Below are positions 31,713 to 40,749 of a stretch of 64,000 bases of DNA, piece after piece (position 1 is the first letter of the stretch; the number at the start of each line of letters is the position of its first letter). This stretch comes from Natrinema ejinorense. Its GTDB lineage: Archaea; Halobacteriota; Halobacteria; Halobacteriales; Natrialbaceae. The DNA is taken from contig NZ_NXNI01000001.1 of assembly GCF_002494345.1 (NCBI RefSeq), positions 3,782,001 to 3,846,000 on the forward strand, given 5' to 3'. Both the position numbers and the translations under genes were made by a program. The notes below the pieces were generated by a model, which made no database searches, had not been told where the DNA came from, and saw only the letters and a list, made by a program, of their open reading frames with translations.

Positions 31713-34700
31713 TTACTCGGACGTGCCCCACTCGGCGGCGTGCTTCGGGCGGCTGGATACCGATTCGACCTCGAGGTCCCCGTCGAAGCTATCGAGCGCT
31801 TCGACGTAGGCCTCGGCGCTGGCAGCCGTCGACAGGTAGGGGATCTCCTCCTCGACGGCCATCTCGAGGGTGTCGCGGTCGCGGCTGACGACGAAGTCGA
31901 CCTCGTTCTCGCGGATCGCCTGTGGCACGTCGTCGAAGTCAGCCACCTCGAAGTGATTTTCGAAGCCGTCGACGTCGAGGTCGACGACGGCGGTTCCCTC
32001 GCTGACGGCGTTGTCGGCGGCCTGCTGGGCCTTCCAGTAGGCCGTGCCGAAGTCGCTCGCCGTGCCCATGACCTCGCCCGTGGACTTCATCTCCGGACCG
32101 AGACGCGGGTCCGAGCCCGGCAGGCGGTCGAAGGGGAGGACGACCTCCTTGATCGAGGTGTGGTCGGGGATCTGCTCGTCGGCCTCGAGACTGGCCAGCG
32201 TCTCGCCGGCCATGACCTGCGCTGCCAGCTTGGCGATCGGGACGCCGGTCGCCTTGGAGACGAAGGGGACGGTACGCGAGGAGCGCGGGTTGGCCTCGAG
32301 CACGTAGACCTCGCCGTCCCTGACTGCGAGCTGCACGTTCAGCAGGCCCTTGGTCTTCAGCGCCTCGGCGATGTCCTCGGTGACCTCGCGGACGCGCTCT
32401 AAAGTCGCTTCGTCCAGTGAACGCGGCGGGATCATACACGCGGAGTCGCCCGAGTGGACGCCCGCGCTCTCGACGTGTTCCATGACGCCGCCGATGATGA
32501 CGCTGCGGCCGTCGGAGACCGCGTCCACGTCGAGCTCGATCGCGTCCTCGAGGAAGTCGTCGACGAGGATCGGCTTGTCGGGGGCGACGCGGACGGCCTC
32601 CTCGATGTAGGTCTCGAGTTCCGCGTCGTCGTAGACGACCTGCATCGCGCGACCGCCCAGCACGTAGGAGGGGCGGACGAGGACGGGGTAGCCGATGTCG
32701 TGGGCGAGCTCGAGGGCCTCCTCCTCGGAGAAGGCCGTCCCGCCGTCGGGCTGGGAGATCTCGAGTTCGTCCATCAGGGCGTTGAACCGGTCGCGGTCCT
32801 CCGCTAAGTCCATCGCCTCGACGGAGGTGCCCATGACCTCACAGTCCAGGCCGCGGCGCTTGAGTTCGTCCTCGAGGGGTTCGCCGATGTTGACGGAGGT
32901 CTGGCCGCCGAACTGGACCATCACGCCGTCGGCACCGGTCGCCTCGGCGACGTCGGCGACTTCCTCCGCCGTGATCGGCTCGAAGAAGAGCCCGTCGGAG
33001 GTGTCGTAGTCGGTCGACACCGTTTCGGGATTGTTGTTCACGACGTAGGCGTCGATGCCGAGTTCGCGCAGCGCACGGACCGCGTGGACCGAACAGTAGT
33101 CGAACTCGACGCCCTGTCCGATTCGGATCGGGCCGCCGCCGACGACGATCACGCTCTCGATGTCGCGGTCGACCTCGAGTTCGCCCGCGGCCGCGTCGCC
33201 GAGCAGCGGACCGGACTCGAACTCCGACTTGCGCGCGGAGTAGTAGTACGGCGTCTCGGCCTCGAACTCGCCCGCACAGGTGTCGACCTGCTTGTAGGTG
33301 CGACCCGGGACCTCGGTTTCGACGGTGTCGACGTCCGCGCCGGCGCTCGCGGCGATCGTCGCGTTGGTGTGTCCGGCGATCGCGGCCTCGGTGAAGTCGC
33401 CCTCCTGTGCGGCGAGCGTCGAGTCGGCGATGCGCTTGAAGCGCTCGGTGTACCACTCGAAGATGCCCGTCAGCTCCTGGACCTCGTCGACGGTGTAGCC
33501 GCGTTCGAAGGCCTCGAACATCGCGTAGGGGCGATCCGGCGACGGACGCGCGAGGTAGTGCTCCTCGAGTTCCTCGTCGCTAACCTCGGCCCAGTCGACG
33601 TCGGGTTCGTACTCGCTCGAGCGAAGGGCCTTGAGCAGCGACTCCTCGAAGGTGCGGCCGATGGCCATCGCCTCGCCGGTCGACTTCATCGCCGTCGTCA
33701 GCTCGAAGTCGACGTCGTCGAACTTGTCCTTGGGCCACCGGGGCACCTTCGTGACGACGTAGTCGATCGCGGGCTCGAAGGCGGCAGTGGTCTCGCCCGT
33801 GATTTCGTTCGTGATCTCGTGGAGGCGCTTGCCGAGCGCGACCTTCGCGGTCACGCGGGCGATCGGATACCCGGTTGCCTTGGAGGCCAGCGCGGAGGAG
33901 CGGGAGACGCGCGGGTTGACCTCGACGACGCGGTACTCGCCGCCGGGCGTGCCGTCGTCGCGCCACGCGAACTGGATGTTGCAGCCGCCCTGAATGCCGA
34001 GTTCGCGGATGACGTCGAGCGCGGCGGTGCGCATCTCCTGGTGGCCCTCGTCGGGGACGATCTGGGAGGGCGTGACGACCGTCGACTCGCCCGTGTGGAT
34101 CCCCATCGGGTCGATGTTCTCCATGTTACAGATGATGATACACGAGTCGTCGGCGTCGCGCATCACTTCGTACTCGTACTCGACCCAGCCGGCGATGGAC
34201 TCGGTGATGAGCACCTCGCTGTTGCGAGAGAGGCGCAGTCCCTTGCGGACGCGGCGGAGGAGTTCGTCCATCTCGTGGACGACGCCGGAGCCGCTACCCC
34301 CGAGGGTATAGGTCGTGCGGGCGATGACCGGCAGTCCGCCGACCTCGTCGACGGCGGCCTGTACACGTTCTTTCAGGCCCTCCTCGGTCATGTCGGCGAC
34401 CGACTCGCCGTCCTCGAGCGAGATGGTGGTCGACGCGGGGACCGGCTGCCCGATCTTCTCCATGCGCTGGCGGAAGAGGTCGCGGTCCTCGGTCGCGTAG
34501 ATCGTATCCAGGGGCGTGCCCATGATGTCGACGTCGTACTCCTCGAGGACGCCCTCCTCGGCGAGTTCGGCGGTGACGTTCAGCCCGGTCTGCCCACCCA
34601 GGCCGGCGATGACGCCGTCGGGATTCTCCTTGCGGATGATCTCGGCGATGGCGTCGGTCGTGATCGGCTCGATGTAGACCTCGTCGGCCATCTCCGGATC

Positions 34701-34889
34701 CGTCATGATCGTCGCGGGGTTCGAGTTGACGAGCACGACGCGAGCCCCCTCCTCCTGGAGGGCTCGGCAGGCCTGTGCACCCGAGTAGTCGAATTCAGCG
34801 GCCTGGCCGATCTGGATCGGACCGCTCCCGATCAACAGGATCGTGCGTCCGTCCCCCGTCTCGCCGTCTGTGGCGGTGTCCGTACTCAT
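31713..34889 (-). CDS. carB: carbamoyl-phosphate synthase large subunit
   Basis: A 1058-residue enzyme with two homologous ATP-grasp halves. The first opens LLIGSGPIQIGQAAEFDYSG and the second VVGGGPIRIGQGVEFDYCS. Repeated carboxyphosphate and carbamate sites follow, with the allosteric domain at the C terminus. It makes carbamoyl phosphate for arginine and pyrimidines. The start at 34889 is 30 nt from a gcttattac box. The small subunit gene carA is not adjacent; it must lie elsewhere. Confidence 0.97.
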   Translation of the reverse strand: MSTDTATDGETGDGRTILLIGSGPIQIGQAAEFDYSGAQACRALQEEGARVVLVNSNPATIMTDPEMADEVYIEPITTDAIAEIIRKENPDGVIAGLGGQTGLNVTAELAEEGVLEEYDVDIMGTPLDTIYATEDRDLFRQRMEKIGQPVPASTTISLEDGESVADMTEEGLKERVQAAVDEVGGLPVIARTTYTLGGSGSGVVHEMDELLRRVRKGLRLSRNSEVLITESIAGWVEYEYEVMRDADDSCIIICNMENIDPMGIHTGESTVVTPSQIVPDEGHQEMRTAALDVIRELGIQGGCNIQFAWRDDGTPGGEYRVVEVNPRVSRSSALASKATGYPIARVTAKVALGKRLHEITNEITGETTAAFEPAIDYVVTKVPRWPKDKFDDVDFELTTAMKSTGEAMAIGRTFEESLLKALRSSEYEPDVDWAEVSDEELEEHYLARPSPDRPYAMFEAFERGYTVDEVQELTGIFEWYTERFKRIADSTLAAQEGDFTEAAIAGHTNATIAASAGADVDTVETEVPGRTYKQVDTCAGEFEAETPYYYSARKSEFESGPLLGDAAAGELEVDRDIESVIVVGGGPIRIGQGVEFDYCSVHAVRALRELGIDAYVVNNNPETVSTDYDTSDGLFFEPITAEEVADVAEATGADGVMVQFGGQTSVNIGEPLEDELKRRGLDCEVMGTSVEAMDLAEDRDRFNALMDELEISQPDGGTAFSEEEALELAHDIGYPVLVRPSYVLGGRAMQVVYDDAELETYIEEAVRVAPDKPILVDDFLEDAIELDVDAVSDGRSVIIGGVMEHVESAGVHSGDSACMIPPRSLDEATLERVREVTEDIAEALKTKGLLNVQLAVRDGEVYVLEANPRSSRTVPFVSKATGVPIAKLAAQVMAGETLASLEADEQIPDHTSIKEVVLPFDRLPGSDPRLGPEMKSTGEVMGTASDFGTAYWKAQQAADNAVSEGTAVVDLDVDGFENHFEVADFDDVPQAIRENEVDFVVSRDRDTLEMAVEEEIPYLSTAASAEAYVEALDSFDGDLEVESVSSRPKHAAEWGTSE

Positions 34890-35170
34890 TTGTCTTGTCC
34901 AATCGGAGTTCGCACATCGTAATAAGCCCCACGATACAGTACGAATCTCGAAACGGCTTTTCGAAATTCGAACTCGAGACGGGGCGGTCGCCCGATACGT
35001 CCCGATATCACACAGCAACGACCGATCTCTCCCGGCTGGGTGTGAAGCTCACTCACTCTCTCGAGTCCCCCAGCAGGTCATCGAGAGCCGCGCCGTCACG
35101 AGACGGGGGCGTCACACGACGCTCGAGGCAGAGACGCACTTATCGGTTCGGACGACGTATCGACTATCGT

Positions 35171-35458
35171 ATGCCAGAAGAAGTTCTGTTCAAATCCGAA
35201 AGCAGCCAGCCCAGAGCCGACATCGCGTCGTATCTCCGCACGGTCGCCGACAGACTCGAGAGCGGGGACGCGATTACGCTGAAAACGGGCACCGACTCGA
35301 TATCGCTGAACCCACCGGCGAGTCCGACGTTCGAGGTCAAAGCCGAACGCGAGGGGCCGACGGACGGTCCCGGCGAACTGAGCGTCGAGTTCGAACTCGA
35401 GTGGGACGAAAACGCCGAGACCGAAGACGGCGGGAGTGGTCCCCTAGAAATCGAGTAG
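35171..35458 (+). CDS. amphi-Trp domain protein
   Basis: A 95-residue acidic protein with DIASYLRTVADRLESGDAIT then the beta-strand pattern ITLKTGTDSISLNPPASPTF and VEFELEWDENAE, the features of the haloarchaeal amphi-Trp family. The function is unknown. A cttatcgg box lies 25-30 nt upstream of the ATG. It starts about 280 nt from carB on the opposite strand. Confidence 0.85.
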   Translation: MPEEVLFKSESSQPRADIASYLRTVADRLESGDAITLKTGTDSISLNPPASPTFEVKAEREGPTDGPGELSVEFELEWDENAETEDGGSGPLEIE

Positions 35459-35462
35459 GCCC

Positions 35463-35709
35463 GACGAGGATCGCCTGCTCGTCCTCTTCGAGCACGTGTT
35501 CCGACACCGTCGGGGGCGTCGGAAGCGATGTCACGATCATGATCGAGGCGACCGACGGCGGGTTCGCGATCGTCTTCGAAGTCGTCGAAGCCCACGGCTG
35601 GCGGATCACCGTCAGCGAGAGCGACGCGGGTGGACTCCGATTCGAGATCTCGACGGCAGACGAGGACGGTTCGGTCGTCACGGTGACTCCAGTACAAGAC
35701 CGACAGTAA
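35463..35709 (+). pseudogene. decayed histidine-kinase ATPase-domain remnant
   Basis: Two out-of-frame pieces of a HATPase domain are present. The first (35463-35510) reads DEDRLLVLFEHVFRH, like the N-box of haloarchaeal sensor kinases. A different frame then reads VGSDVTIMIEATDGGFAIV followed by FEVVEAHGWRITVSESDAGG, the domain's final strands, to a stop at 35709. The usual D-box, ATP-lid and G-box segment between them is missing. The kinase body upstream is absent. This is clearly residual; the sensor and partner are lost. Confidence 0.75.
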
Positions 35710-35733
35710 CGCAGGACGCCGGTACGACGACGC

Positions 35734-36057
35734 TTACTGACGCGCTTCCGTCTCGGGTTCGAAGAGAGCGGTGAGCGTTCGACCGAGTTCGGTATGGGAG
35801 AGACGGTAGTAGATGAACGGGCCACAGAGGGCCAGCAGGGTGCCGAGCTGGGCCCATCCGAGCCGGGTCTTCGGGAGTTCCTTGCCCGTCGTCCGGGCCA
35901 TCGACTGCGGGAAGACCGCGGGATACTGCGACTGCAGTTGCGGTGCGATCAGCCACTTGAAACACGCAATAACCACGAACATGAGCAGGAACGTCTCGAC
36001 CACGAAGCGCTGGAACGCCCGGTTCCCAAGCAGTTCCATCTGGTCCGGCGTCGACAT
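35734..36057 (-). CDS. hypothetical two-helix membrane protein
   Basis: A 107-residue protein with transmembrane segments at about residues 20-40 (VETFLLMFVVIACFKWLIA) and 67-86 (WAQLGTLLALCGPFIYY), joined by a loop. The start is the ATG at 36057. No family recognised. It lies downstream of the DUF5815-like gene on the same strand. Confidence 0.65.
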   Translation of the reverse strand: MSTPDQMELLGNRAFQRFVVETFLLMFVVIACFKWLIAPQLQSQYPAVFPQSMARTTGKELPKTRLGWAQLGTLLALCGPFIYYRLSHTELGRTLTALFEPETEARQ

Positions 36058-36132
36058 GGCCGACGGTTGGAACTACCAGTCGGTAAATAGTTCGGCCACC
36101 CTCGATACCCGGGGCAGCGCCGAGTAGAGCCG

Positions 36133-36666
36133 TCAGATCGGCTGATCGTGTTCGCTCTCGAAGTCCCGCTCTCGCCGGTATTGCTCGACGAACTCCGCGA
36201 CGTCGAACTCGAGCATCTGGGACTCGAACTCGGTGACTGCGGTGTCGTCGTCGGCGTGACTGATCGCGTGTTCCATCAGTTCGACGACGAGTTCGACGAC
36301 GACCTCGTGGAGCCGGCGGGCGTCGAACGCGGTCATCCACAGCAGGGTGTAGCCGACGGCACCGTCGTCGCTCGCGTCGTGGACGACAACGTCGTCGGGG
36401 AATTCCTCGAGAACGACACCCAGCAGGTGGGGCGTGCCGAACTCCTCGAACTCGTCGTCCGTCTCGATCGTCTCCTGGAGGACGGCGACGAGCGATTCGG
36501 GGAAAAAGCGCGAGGGCGGGTGGACGTCCGTCACGACGGCGTGGACGTCACCGCAGGGACAACTGTACTCGCGCATCCCGAGATCGATCTCGTGGGGGTC
36601 GACGGTCTCCCCGCAGGGTAACTCGAGGCCGTCGACAGCCGAACCCGGACCGCGGGGGTCTGCCAT
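36133..36666 (-). CDS. DUF5815-like protein
   Basis: A 177-residue acidic protein. Near the N terminus LPCGETVDPHEIDLG and REYSCPCGDVHAVVTDVHPP hold a CxCGxxH motif that suggests a metal site; the rest is alpha/beta with AFDARRLHEVVVELVVELM. I assign DUF5815 from memory of the haloarchaeal family. The start at 36666 avoids nine extra residues of unlikely sequence. It is downstream of the ABC transporter genes, about 90 nt from the permease, on the same strand. Confidence 0.7.
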   Translation of the reverse strand: MADPRGPGSAVDGLELPCGETVDPHEIDLGMREYSCPCGDVHAVVTDVHPPSRFFPESLVAVLQETIETDDEFEEFGTPHLLGVVLEEFPDDVVVHDASDDGAVGYTLLWMTAFDARRLHEVVVELVVELMEHAISHADDDTAVTEFESQMLEFDVAEFVEQYRRERDFESEHDQPI

Positions 36667-36756
36667 TGGCCCTCCTTCGTAAGCGGCGGGCATAAGCGCG
36701 ACGACTCGGCGTATCGGTCGGCAGCAAGGGAGGGGACGACGGCGATCGTGAGCGCG

Positions 36757-37629
36757 TCAGAGATCGGCCGCGCTGAACCGATAGGAGCCGACGACGAACG
36801 GGACGACGAGCCACAGGAGCAAGACGACGATGCCGACCTCGGGGCTCGCGTAGAACGGCTCGGCCGCGTCGGCCGGGACCTGGATGCCGGCCCCCGACTG
36901 GGTCGGGTCGGCACCGGCCACGTCAGCGAGATCGGGCAACAGCGCGACGATCGTCGAGAGGTACGCCGAGGACGGCGACAGCTGCATGACGGGAAACACC
37001 CAGTCTGGAATCGTCGACGGGAGCGAGAACCCCTCGACGACGTAGAGGATCCCCATCGGGATGACGTCCCACAGCAGTTCGAAGACGACGAAGAACCCGA
37101 GCGCCAGCGTCGTCGCACGCGAGGTCGACCCCGTCGTCGCCGAGATGCCGACGACGATCGACGCGTAGATGGCTGTAAACGCCAGCGTGACGAGCACGAA
37201 CACCAGGAGCGCGGCGGCGTCGAGGGAACCGAGCAACGCGGAGCCGAAGCCGAGCCCGACGACGAGTCCGACGCCGAGCCCGAACGCGAGGACGGCGGCC
37301 CGTCCGACGACCTTCCCGGCGAAGACCTGCCCTCGGGTAGTCGGTAAGGAGAGCAACAGCTTGATGCTCCCGAGTTCGCGCTCGCCGGCGAGGGACTTGT
37401 AGCAGACGACGATCGCCGCCAGCGGCACGAAGAGTCCGGTGAGCCCGATCGTGAAGAAAACCAGGCCGCCGAACGTCGCTTCCGTCGCCGACCCTAACAG
37501 CGCGGGCGCTTCGACGTACGCGTAGGTGGAGACGAGCGAGAGCACGGCGAAGACGGCGACGAGCGCCCACAGGGCGCGCGACTGGATGGCGTCACGGAAG
37601 TCCTTCTTCGCGACGGCAAGCCAGGTCAT
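36757..37629 (-). CDS. ABC-2 type transporter permease
   Basis: A 290-residue membrane protein with about six transmembrane helices; the first follows MTWLAVAKKDFRDAIQSRALW, usual for ABC-2 permeases. A stretch with SLAGERELGSIKLLLSLPTTRGQVF matches the family coupling region. It overlaps the ATPase gene by 4 nt (ATGA) and together they form an exporter; the substrate is unknown. Confidence 0.92.
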   Translation of the reverse strand: MTWLAVAKKDFRDAIQSRALWALVAVFAVLSLVSTYAYVEAPALLGSATEATFGGLVFFTIGLTGLFVPLAAIVVCYKSLAGERELGSIKLLLSLPTTRGQVFAGKVVGRAAVLAFGLGVGLVVGLGFGSALLGSLDAAALLVFVLVTLAFTAIYASIVVGISATTGSTSRATTLALGFFVVFELLWDVIPMGILYVVEGFSLPSTIPDWVFPVMQLSPSSAYLSTIVALLPDLADVAGADPTQSGAGIQVPADAAEPFYASPEVGIVVLLLWLVVPFVVGSYRFSAADL

Positions 37630-38543
37630 GCCTCTCCCTCCTGTCCCTCGTTGGTGTAGCGGACGAACAGATCCTCCAGGGACGACTCGACGACCGAGAA
37701 GTCCTGGACGGGGGCCACCTCGTCGATGGCGTGCAGGACGGCGAACTTCGAGACGCCGTCGACCGTCACCCGCAGGCGACCGTCGTCGATCGCCACGCCC
37801 CCGACGCCTTCGAGCGGTTTGACGCGCTCGAGGACGTCCGCGTCGAGTTCCGCGACGTAGACGTACAGCGTTTCGCCGGTCTCCGACGAATCCCGGAGCC
37901 CGTCGATCGTATCGACGGCGACGAGTCGGCCGCGATCGATGATCGCCACGCGATCACAGACCGCCTCGACCTGCTCCATGATGTGACTCGAGAAGAAGAC
38001 GGTCGTCCCGCGGTCGTTCTCCTCGCGGATGATCTCGCGCATCTCGCGAGCACCGTTGGGGTCGAGCCCGGTCGAGGGTTCGTCGAGGACGAGCAGGTCG
38101 GGGTCGCCCACCAGCGCCATGGCCAACACCATCCGCTGGCGCATCCCCTTCGAATACCCGCCGGCCTTCCGGTCGGCGGCATCGGCGATACGGACCCGCT
38201 CGAGCAGCGCGTCGGGATCGTCGTCGACGCCTTTCATTTCGATGGCGAACTCGACGTGCTGGCGGCCGGTGAGTCGGTCGTAGACGTGGTAGGCGTCCGG
38301 CAGGACACCGGTCCGAGCGCGCACGGCCAGCCCCTCCGACTGGGCGTCGTGGCCCAGCACGGTCGCGGTCCCGCTGGTCGGGCGGATGAAATCCAGGAGT
38401 ATATCGATCGTGGTCGACTTCCCCGCGCCGTTGGGGCCCAGAAAGCCGAAGATTTCCCCCGCTTCGACGGTCAGATCCAGCCCATCGACCGCGACGACGT
38501 CGCCGAACCGTTTCGTCAGCCCCTCGAGTTCAATCGCCGCCAT
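37626..38543 (-). CDS. ABC transporter ATP-binding protein
   Basis: A 305-residue ABC ATPase: Walker A GPNGAGKST (about residue 36), signature GYSKGMRQRMVLAMAL, Walker B LLVLDEPSTGLDPNG and a C-terminal regulatory domain of about 80 residues. It belongs to the ABC-2 exporter class (NatA/DrrA-like). TATA-like sequence acttatactg lies about 80 nt upstream on the minus strand. Overlaps the permease by 4 nt. Confidence 0.95.
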   Translation of the reverse strand: MAAIELEGLTKRFGDVVAVDGLDLTVEAGEIFGFLGPNGAGKSTTIDILLDFIRPTSGTATVLGHDAQSEGLAVRARTGVLPDAYHVYDRLTGRQHVEFAIEMKGVDDDPDALLERVRIADAADRKAGGYSKGMRQRMVLAMALVGDPDLLVLDEPSTGLDPNGAREMREIIREENDRGTTVFFSSHIMEQVEAVCDRVAIIDRGRLVAVDTIDGLRDSSETGETLYVYVAELDADVLERVKPLEGVGGVAIDDGRLRVTVDGVSKFAVLHAIDEVAPVQDFSVVESSLEDLFVRYTNEGQEGEA

Positions 38544-38687
38544 GGTCGCCCCTCTGAGCCGGCGTCGCGTCGTACACTGTCGATAAGACGGTCTGCATAC
38601 TCACTCATACTCCGCAGGCAGTATAAGTATTGTCGTATGCCCTACATATTGACAACGGCCCTACTCAAATACGTTTGAGACGGCTAA

Positions 38688-39608
38688 TCAGCAGGTCCGG
38701 TCCGACTCGCCGTCGATTCGGCCGACGGTGACCGCAAACGAGTCGTCTATCCGTAAGGACATCGTCTCGTCATCGAGTGTGAGTTCGAACGACGCCACGA
38801 GCGGCTCGACGCTGGTGACGTCCGTCGTGATCGTCCCCATGACGACGAATTCGAAGAACTCCCAGAGGGGCGTGTCAAGCAGCGAGATTCCATGGGCCCA
38901 GAAGAAGCCGATGGCCGCGGGATGAAACGCCGCCGACACTTCGAGCGGGATGGTAACGGTAAACCAACACTCCCGACACGTGTGCTCGAGCGCGTACCAC
39001 GGATCCGCGTCGGTTTCGTGGGAGACCGTCGCGACAGCGGTGTCGATGGGGCCGTAACACTCCGGGCAGACGCCACCCCGGACCAAGACGTACGTACTCC
39101 AGATTCGGTGACCGACGCTGTCGACGATTTCGGTTGCCGACCGATTCCGCGTCTGACTCCGGGACAGGAGATCGACCAACAGGGTCGATTCGCACGATCG
39201 ACACCGGACGACGAACCGATCCTTCTCGACCGTCGCAACGAGCGACGGAGTCTCGCAAACGACGCAGACGCCGGCCAGTTCGACCGCGGCGAACGAGTGG
39301 GCGCTCTCGTAGACGCCGGCGCGGACCGTCCGGACGATCTTGGCACCGCTGTCGGTCAATCGGTAGCCCGTCGGTGTCTCCGCGACGAACGGGCCGACGA
39401 GTCGGTCGAGATGATAGGAAAACTGGGAGGTGCTGTCGACATCGATCGCCTCGTACAACTCGGTAAACGACAGGGTCAGCCACTGTTCCTGTCGGTCCCG
39501 TTGTGCGTTCGCGAGCGCAAGCAGAATTTCGAGGCGCGTGCGGTTTCCGAGTGCACCGATCGCATCCACGGTGTCCTGGTCGATGTCGGGGTCGTCTGCT
39601 GGATTCAT
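38688..39608 (-). CDS. winged-helix regulator with zinc-ribbon C-terminal domain (DUF7351-like paralogue)
   Basis: A 306-residue paralogue of the regulator at 1263-2174. An ArsR-like winged helix (AIGALGNRTRLEILLALANA, then SQFSYHLDRLVG) precedes a domain with four CxxC motifs (CVVC, CRSC, CPEC, CREC). Both proteins share the layout HTH, two Zn knuckles, and a final domain of strands with similar spacing. A regulatory role is inferred; it lies next to ABC transporter genes of the same strand. Confidence 0.8.
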   Translation of the reverse strand: MNPADDPDIDQDTVDAIGALGNRTRLEILLALANAQRDRQEQWLTLSFTELYEAIDVDSTSQFSYHLDRLVGPFVAETPTGYRLTDSGAKIVRTVRAGVYESAHSFAAVELAGVCVVCETPSLVATVEKDRFVVRCRSCESTLLVDLLSRSQTRNRSATEIVDSVGHRIWSTYVLVRGGVCPECYGPIDTAVATVSHETDADPWYALEHTCRECWFTVTIPLEVSAAFHPAAIGFFWAHGISLLDTPLWEFFEFVVMGTITTDVTSVEPLVASFELTLDDETMSLRIDDSFAVTVGRIDGESDRTC

Positions 39609-39722
39609 CGGGTGTGTTCTTCGGTCGGTGGCCGAGTTCGGAGCGGGACCGCGACGGACACCTCGAGAAGACGCGATACAGCAACCGGAGGCGAACTATC
39701 GCGGGCGCTCGTCAGGACGGTC

Positions 39723-40133
39723 TCAGGGCCAGTCGTCGCGGACCTGCTCTGCGTCGTCGTCCTCGTCGTCGGCCGTCGTCGCCAGGATCCAGTCGGCCGC
39801 GTCGGCCGCGTCTTCGACGGCGAGATACTCCCAGTCGACCGAGTCTGCGAGCTCTTCGTCCTCGTCGCTGGCACCGATGTAGACGTAGCGATCGGTGTCG
39901 AACTGGTCTTTGACGCCCTCGAGGCTCTCGGCTTTCCCGCGTGGGCCGGAGAAGAAGTCCTGTCGGATGCGGTTCTTCCGGGTGAAGTTCGTCACCACGT
40001 AGGTCGGTTTCTCGGAGACGACGCCGATGTACTCGGTCCAGCCTCTGGCGTCTTCGAACACGCGTTCGGGCGAGGCGAGCTCTTTGAGCGCCTCGAGTTC
40101 GAACGCCAGTGTCATGTCGCTGTCGCCGTTCAT
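39723..40133 (-). CDS. DUF7124-like acidic protein
   Basis: A 136-residue protein starting MNGDSDMTLAFELEALKEL. It has a region around TEYIGVVSEKPTYVVTNFTRK, YVYIGASDEDEELADSVDWEY and a very acidic C terminus. The assignment to DUF7124 is from memory of haloarchaeal families and is tentative. No function is known. Confidence 0.6.
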   Translation of the reverse strand: MNGDSDMTLAFELEALKELASPERVFEDARGWTEYIGVVSEKPTYVVTNFTRKNRIRQDFFSGPRGKAESLEGVKDQFDTDRYVYIGASDEDEELADSVDWEYLAVEDAADAADWILATTADDEDDDAEQVRDDWP

Positions 40134-40214
40134 GCGCTATCGAAGGCGCGCACGCGGGAAAACGACTTCGATACGAGCGCTCAGTGAGGCCGACAGGGCC
40201 GGTGGCGTGGAAAC

Positions 40215-40457
40215 TCAGACCGGTTCGACGCGGTAGTAGTCCGTCGCGACGATCACTTCGCCCGGCTCGAGTTCCGTTTCGGCGACCGAGACGGTCCGAT
40301 CCGCCGCAGCGGCACGATAGACGGCGGCCAGTGTCTCCGAATCGAGTTGATCGATGTGACGAACCGTCGCATCCGCACCGACCGACTCGACGGGTTCGAG
40401 TCGGACCTCGACGGCCTCGAGTTGTACTGATCGACTGCGGTGTTCACTGGCTGCCAT
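40215..40457 (-). CDS. conserved small hypothetical protein
   Basis: An 80-residue acidic protein (MAASEHRSRSVQLEAVEVR ... ATDYYRVEPV) with beta strands and no motif I recognise. A second ATG two codons upstream at 40463 is equally close to the likely start of transcription given the ttaagtcc box at 40484-40492. It stands apart from its neighbours. Confidence 0.55.
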   Translation of the reverse strand: MAASEHRSRSVQLEAVEVRLEPVESVGADATVRHIDQLDSETLAAVYRAAAADRTVSVAETELEPGEVIVATDYYRVEPV

Positions 40458-40749
40458 GTACATTGTTACCAAATAACTTGATAGGACTTAATAGTTCCGC
40501 TCGTCATCCCACCGACGTCGCGTTCGGGTGACATTCCTGCCGGCTGGTCGTTCGATTCGGTGGCCCGACCCGCTGGGGCACTCGAGAGTACGGGTGCCGA
40601 CCGACGGGCCGATCGCCGGCGAGACACTGCGTCTCCTGGAGAACGGACACGGCTGTCCGTGGGGCTTGCTGGCCGCTTTCGGCGAACCAACGCACTGACG
40701 GAGATCGATCGAGGAAAAACTGATTTCGAACTGCGGTACCGGACGCCGG
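40458..40749. other. 292-bp gap before the oxidoreductase terminator side
   Basis: Apart from the promoter of the small gene at 40215-40457 (AT-rich box near 40484-40492) I see no gene, repeat or hairpin of note. Confidence 0.5.

Noticed and set aside
31713-34922. A very long open frame on the plus strand opposite carB (33084-34922)
   Set aside because: High GC leaves antisense frames open; its residues are unlike any family, while the carB protein is unmistakable.
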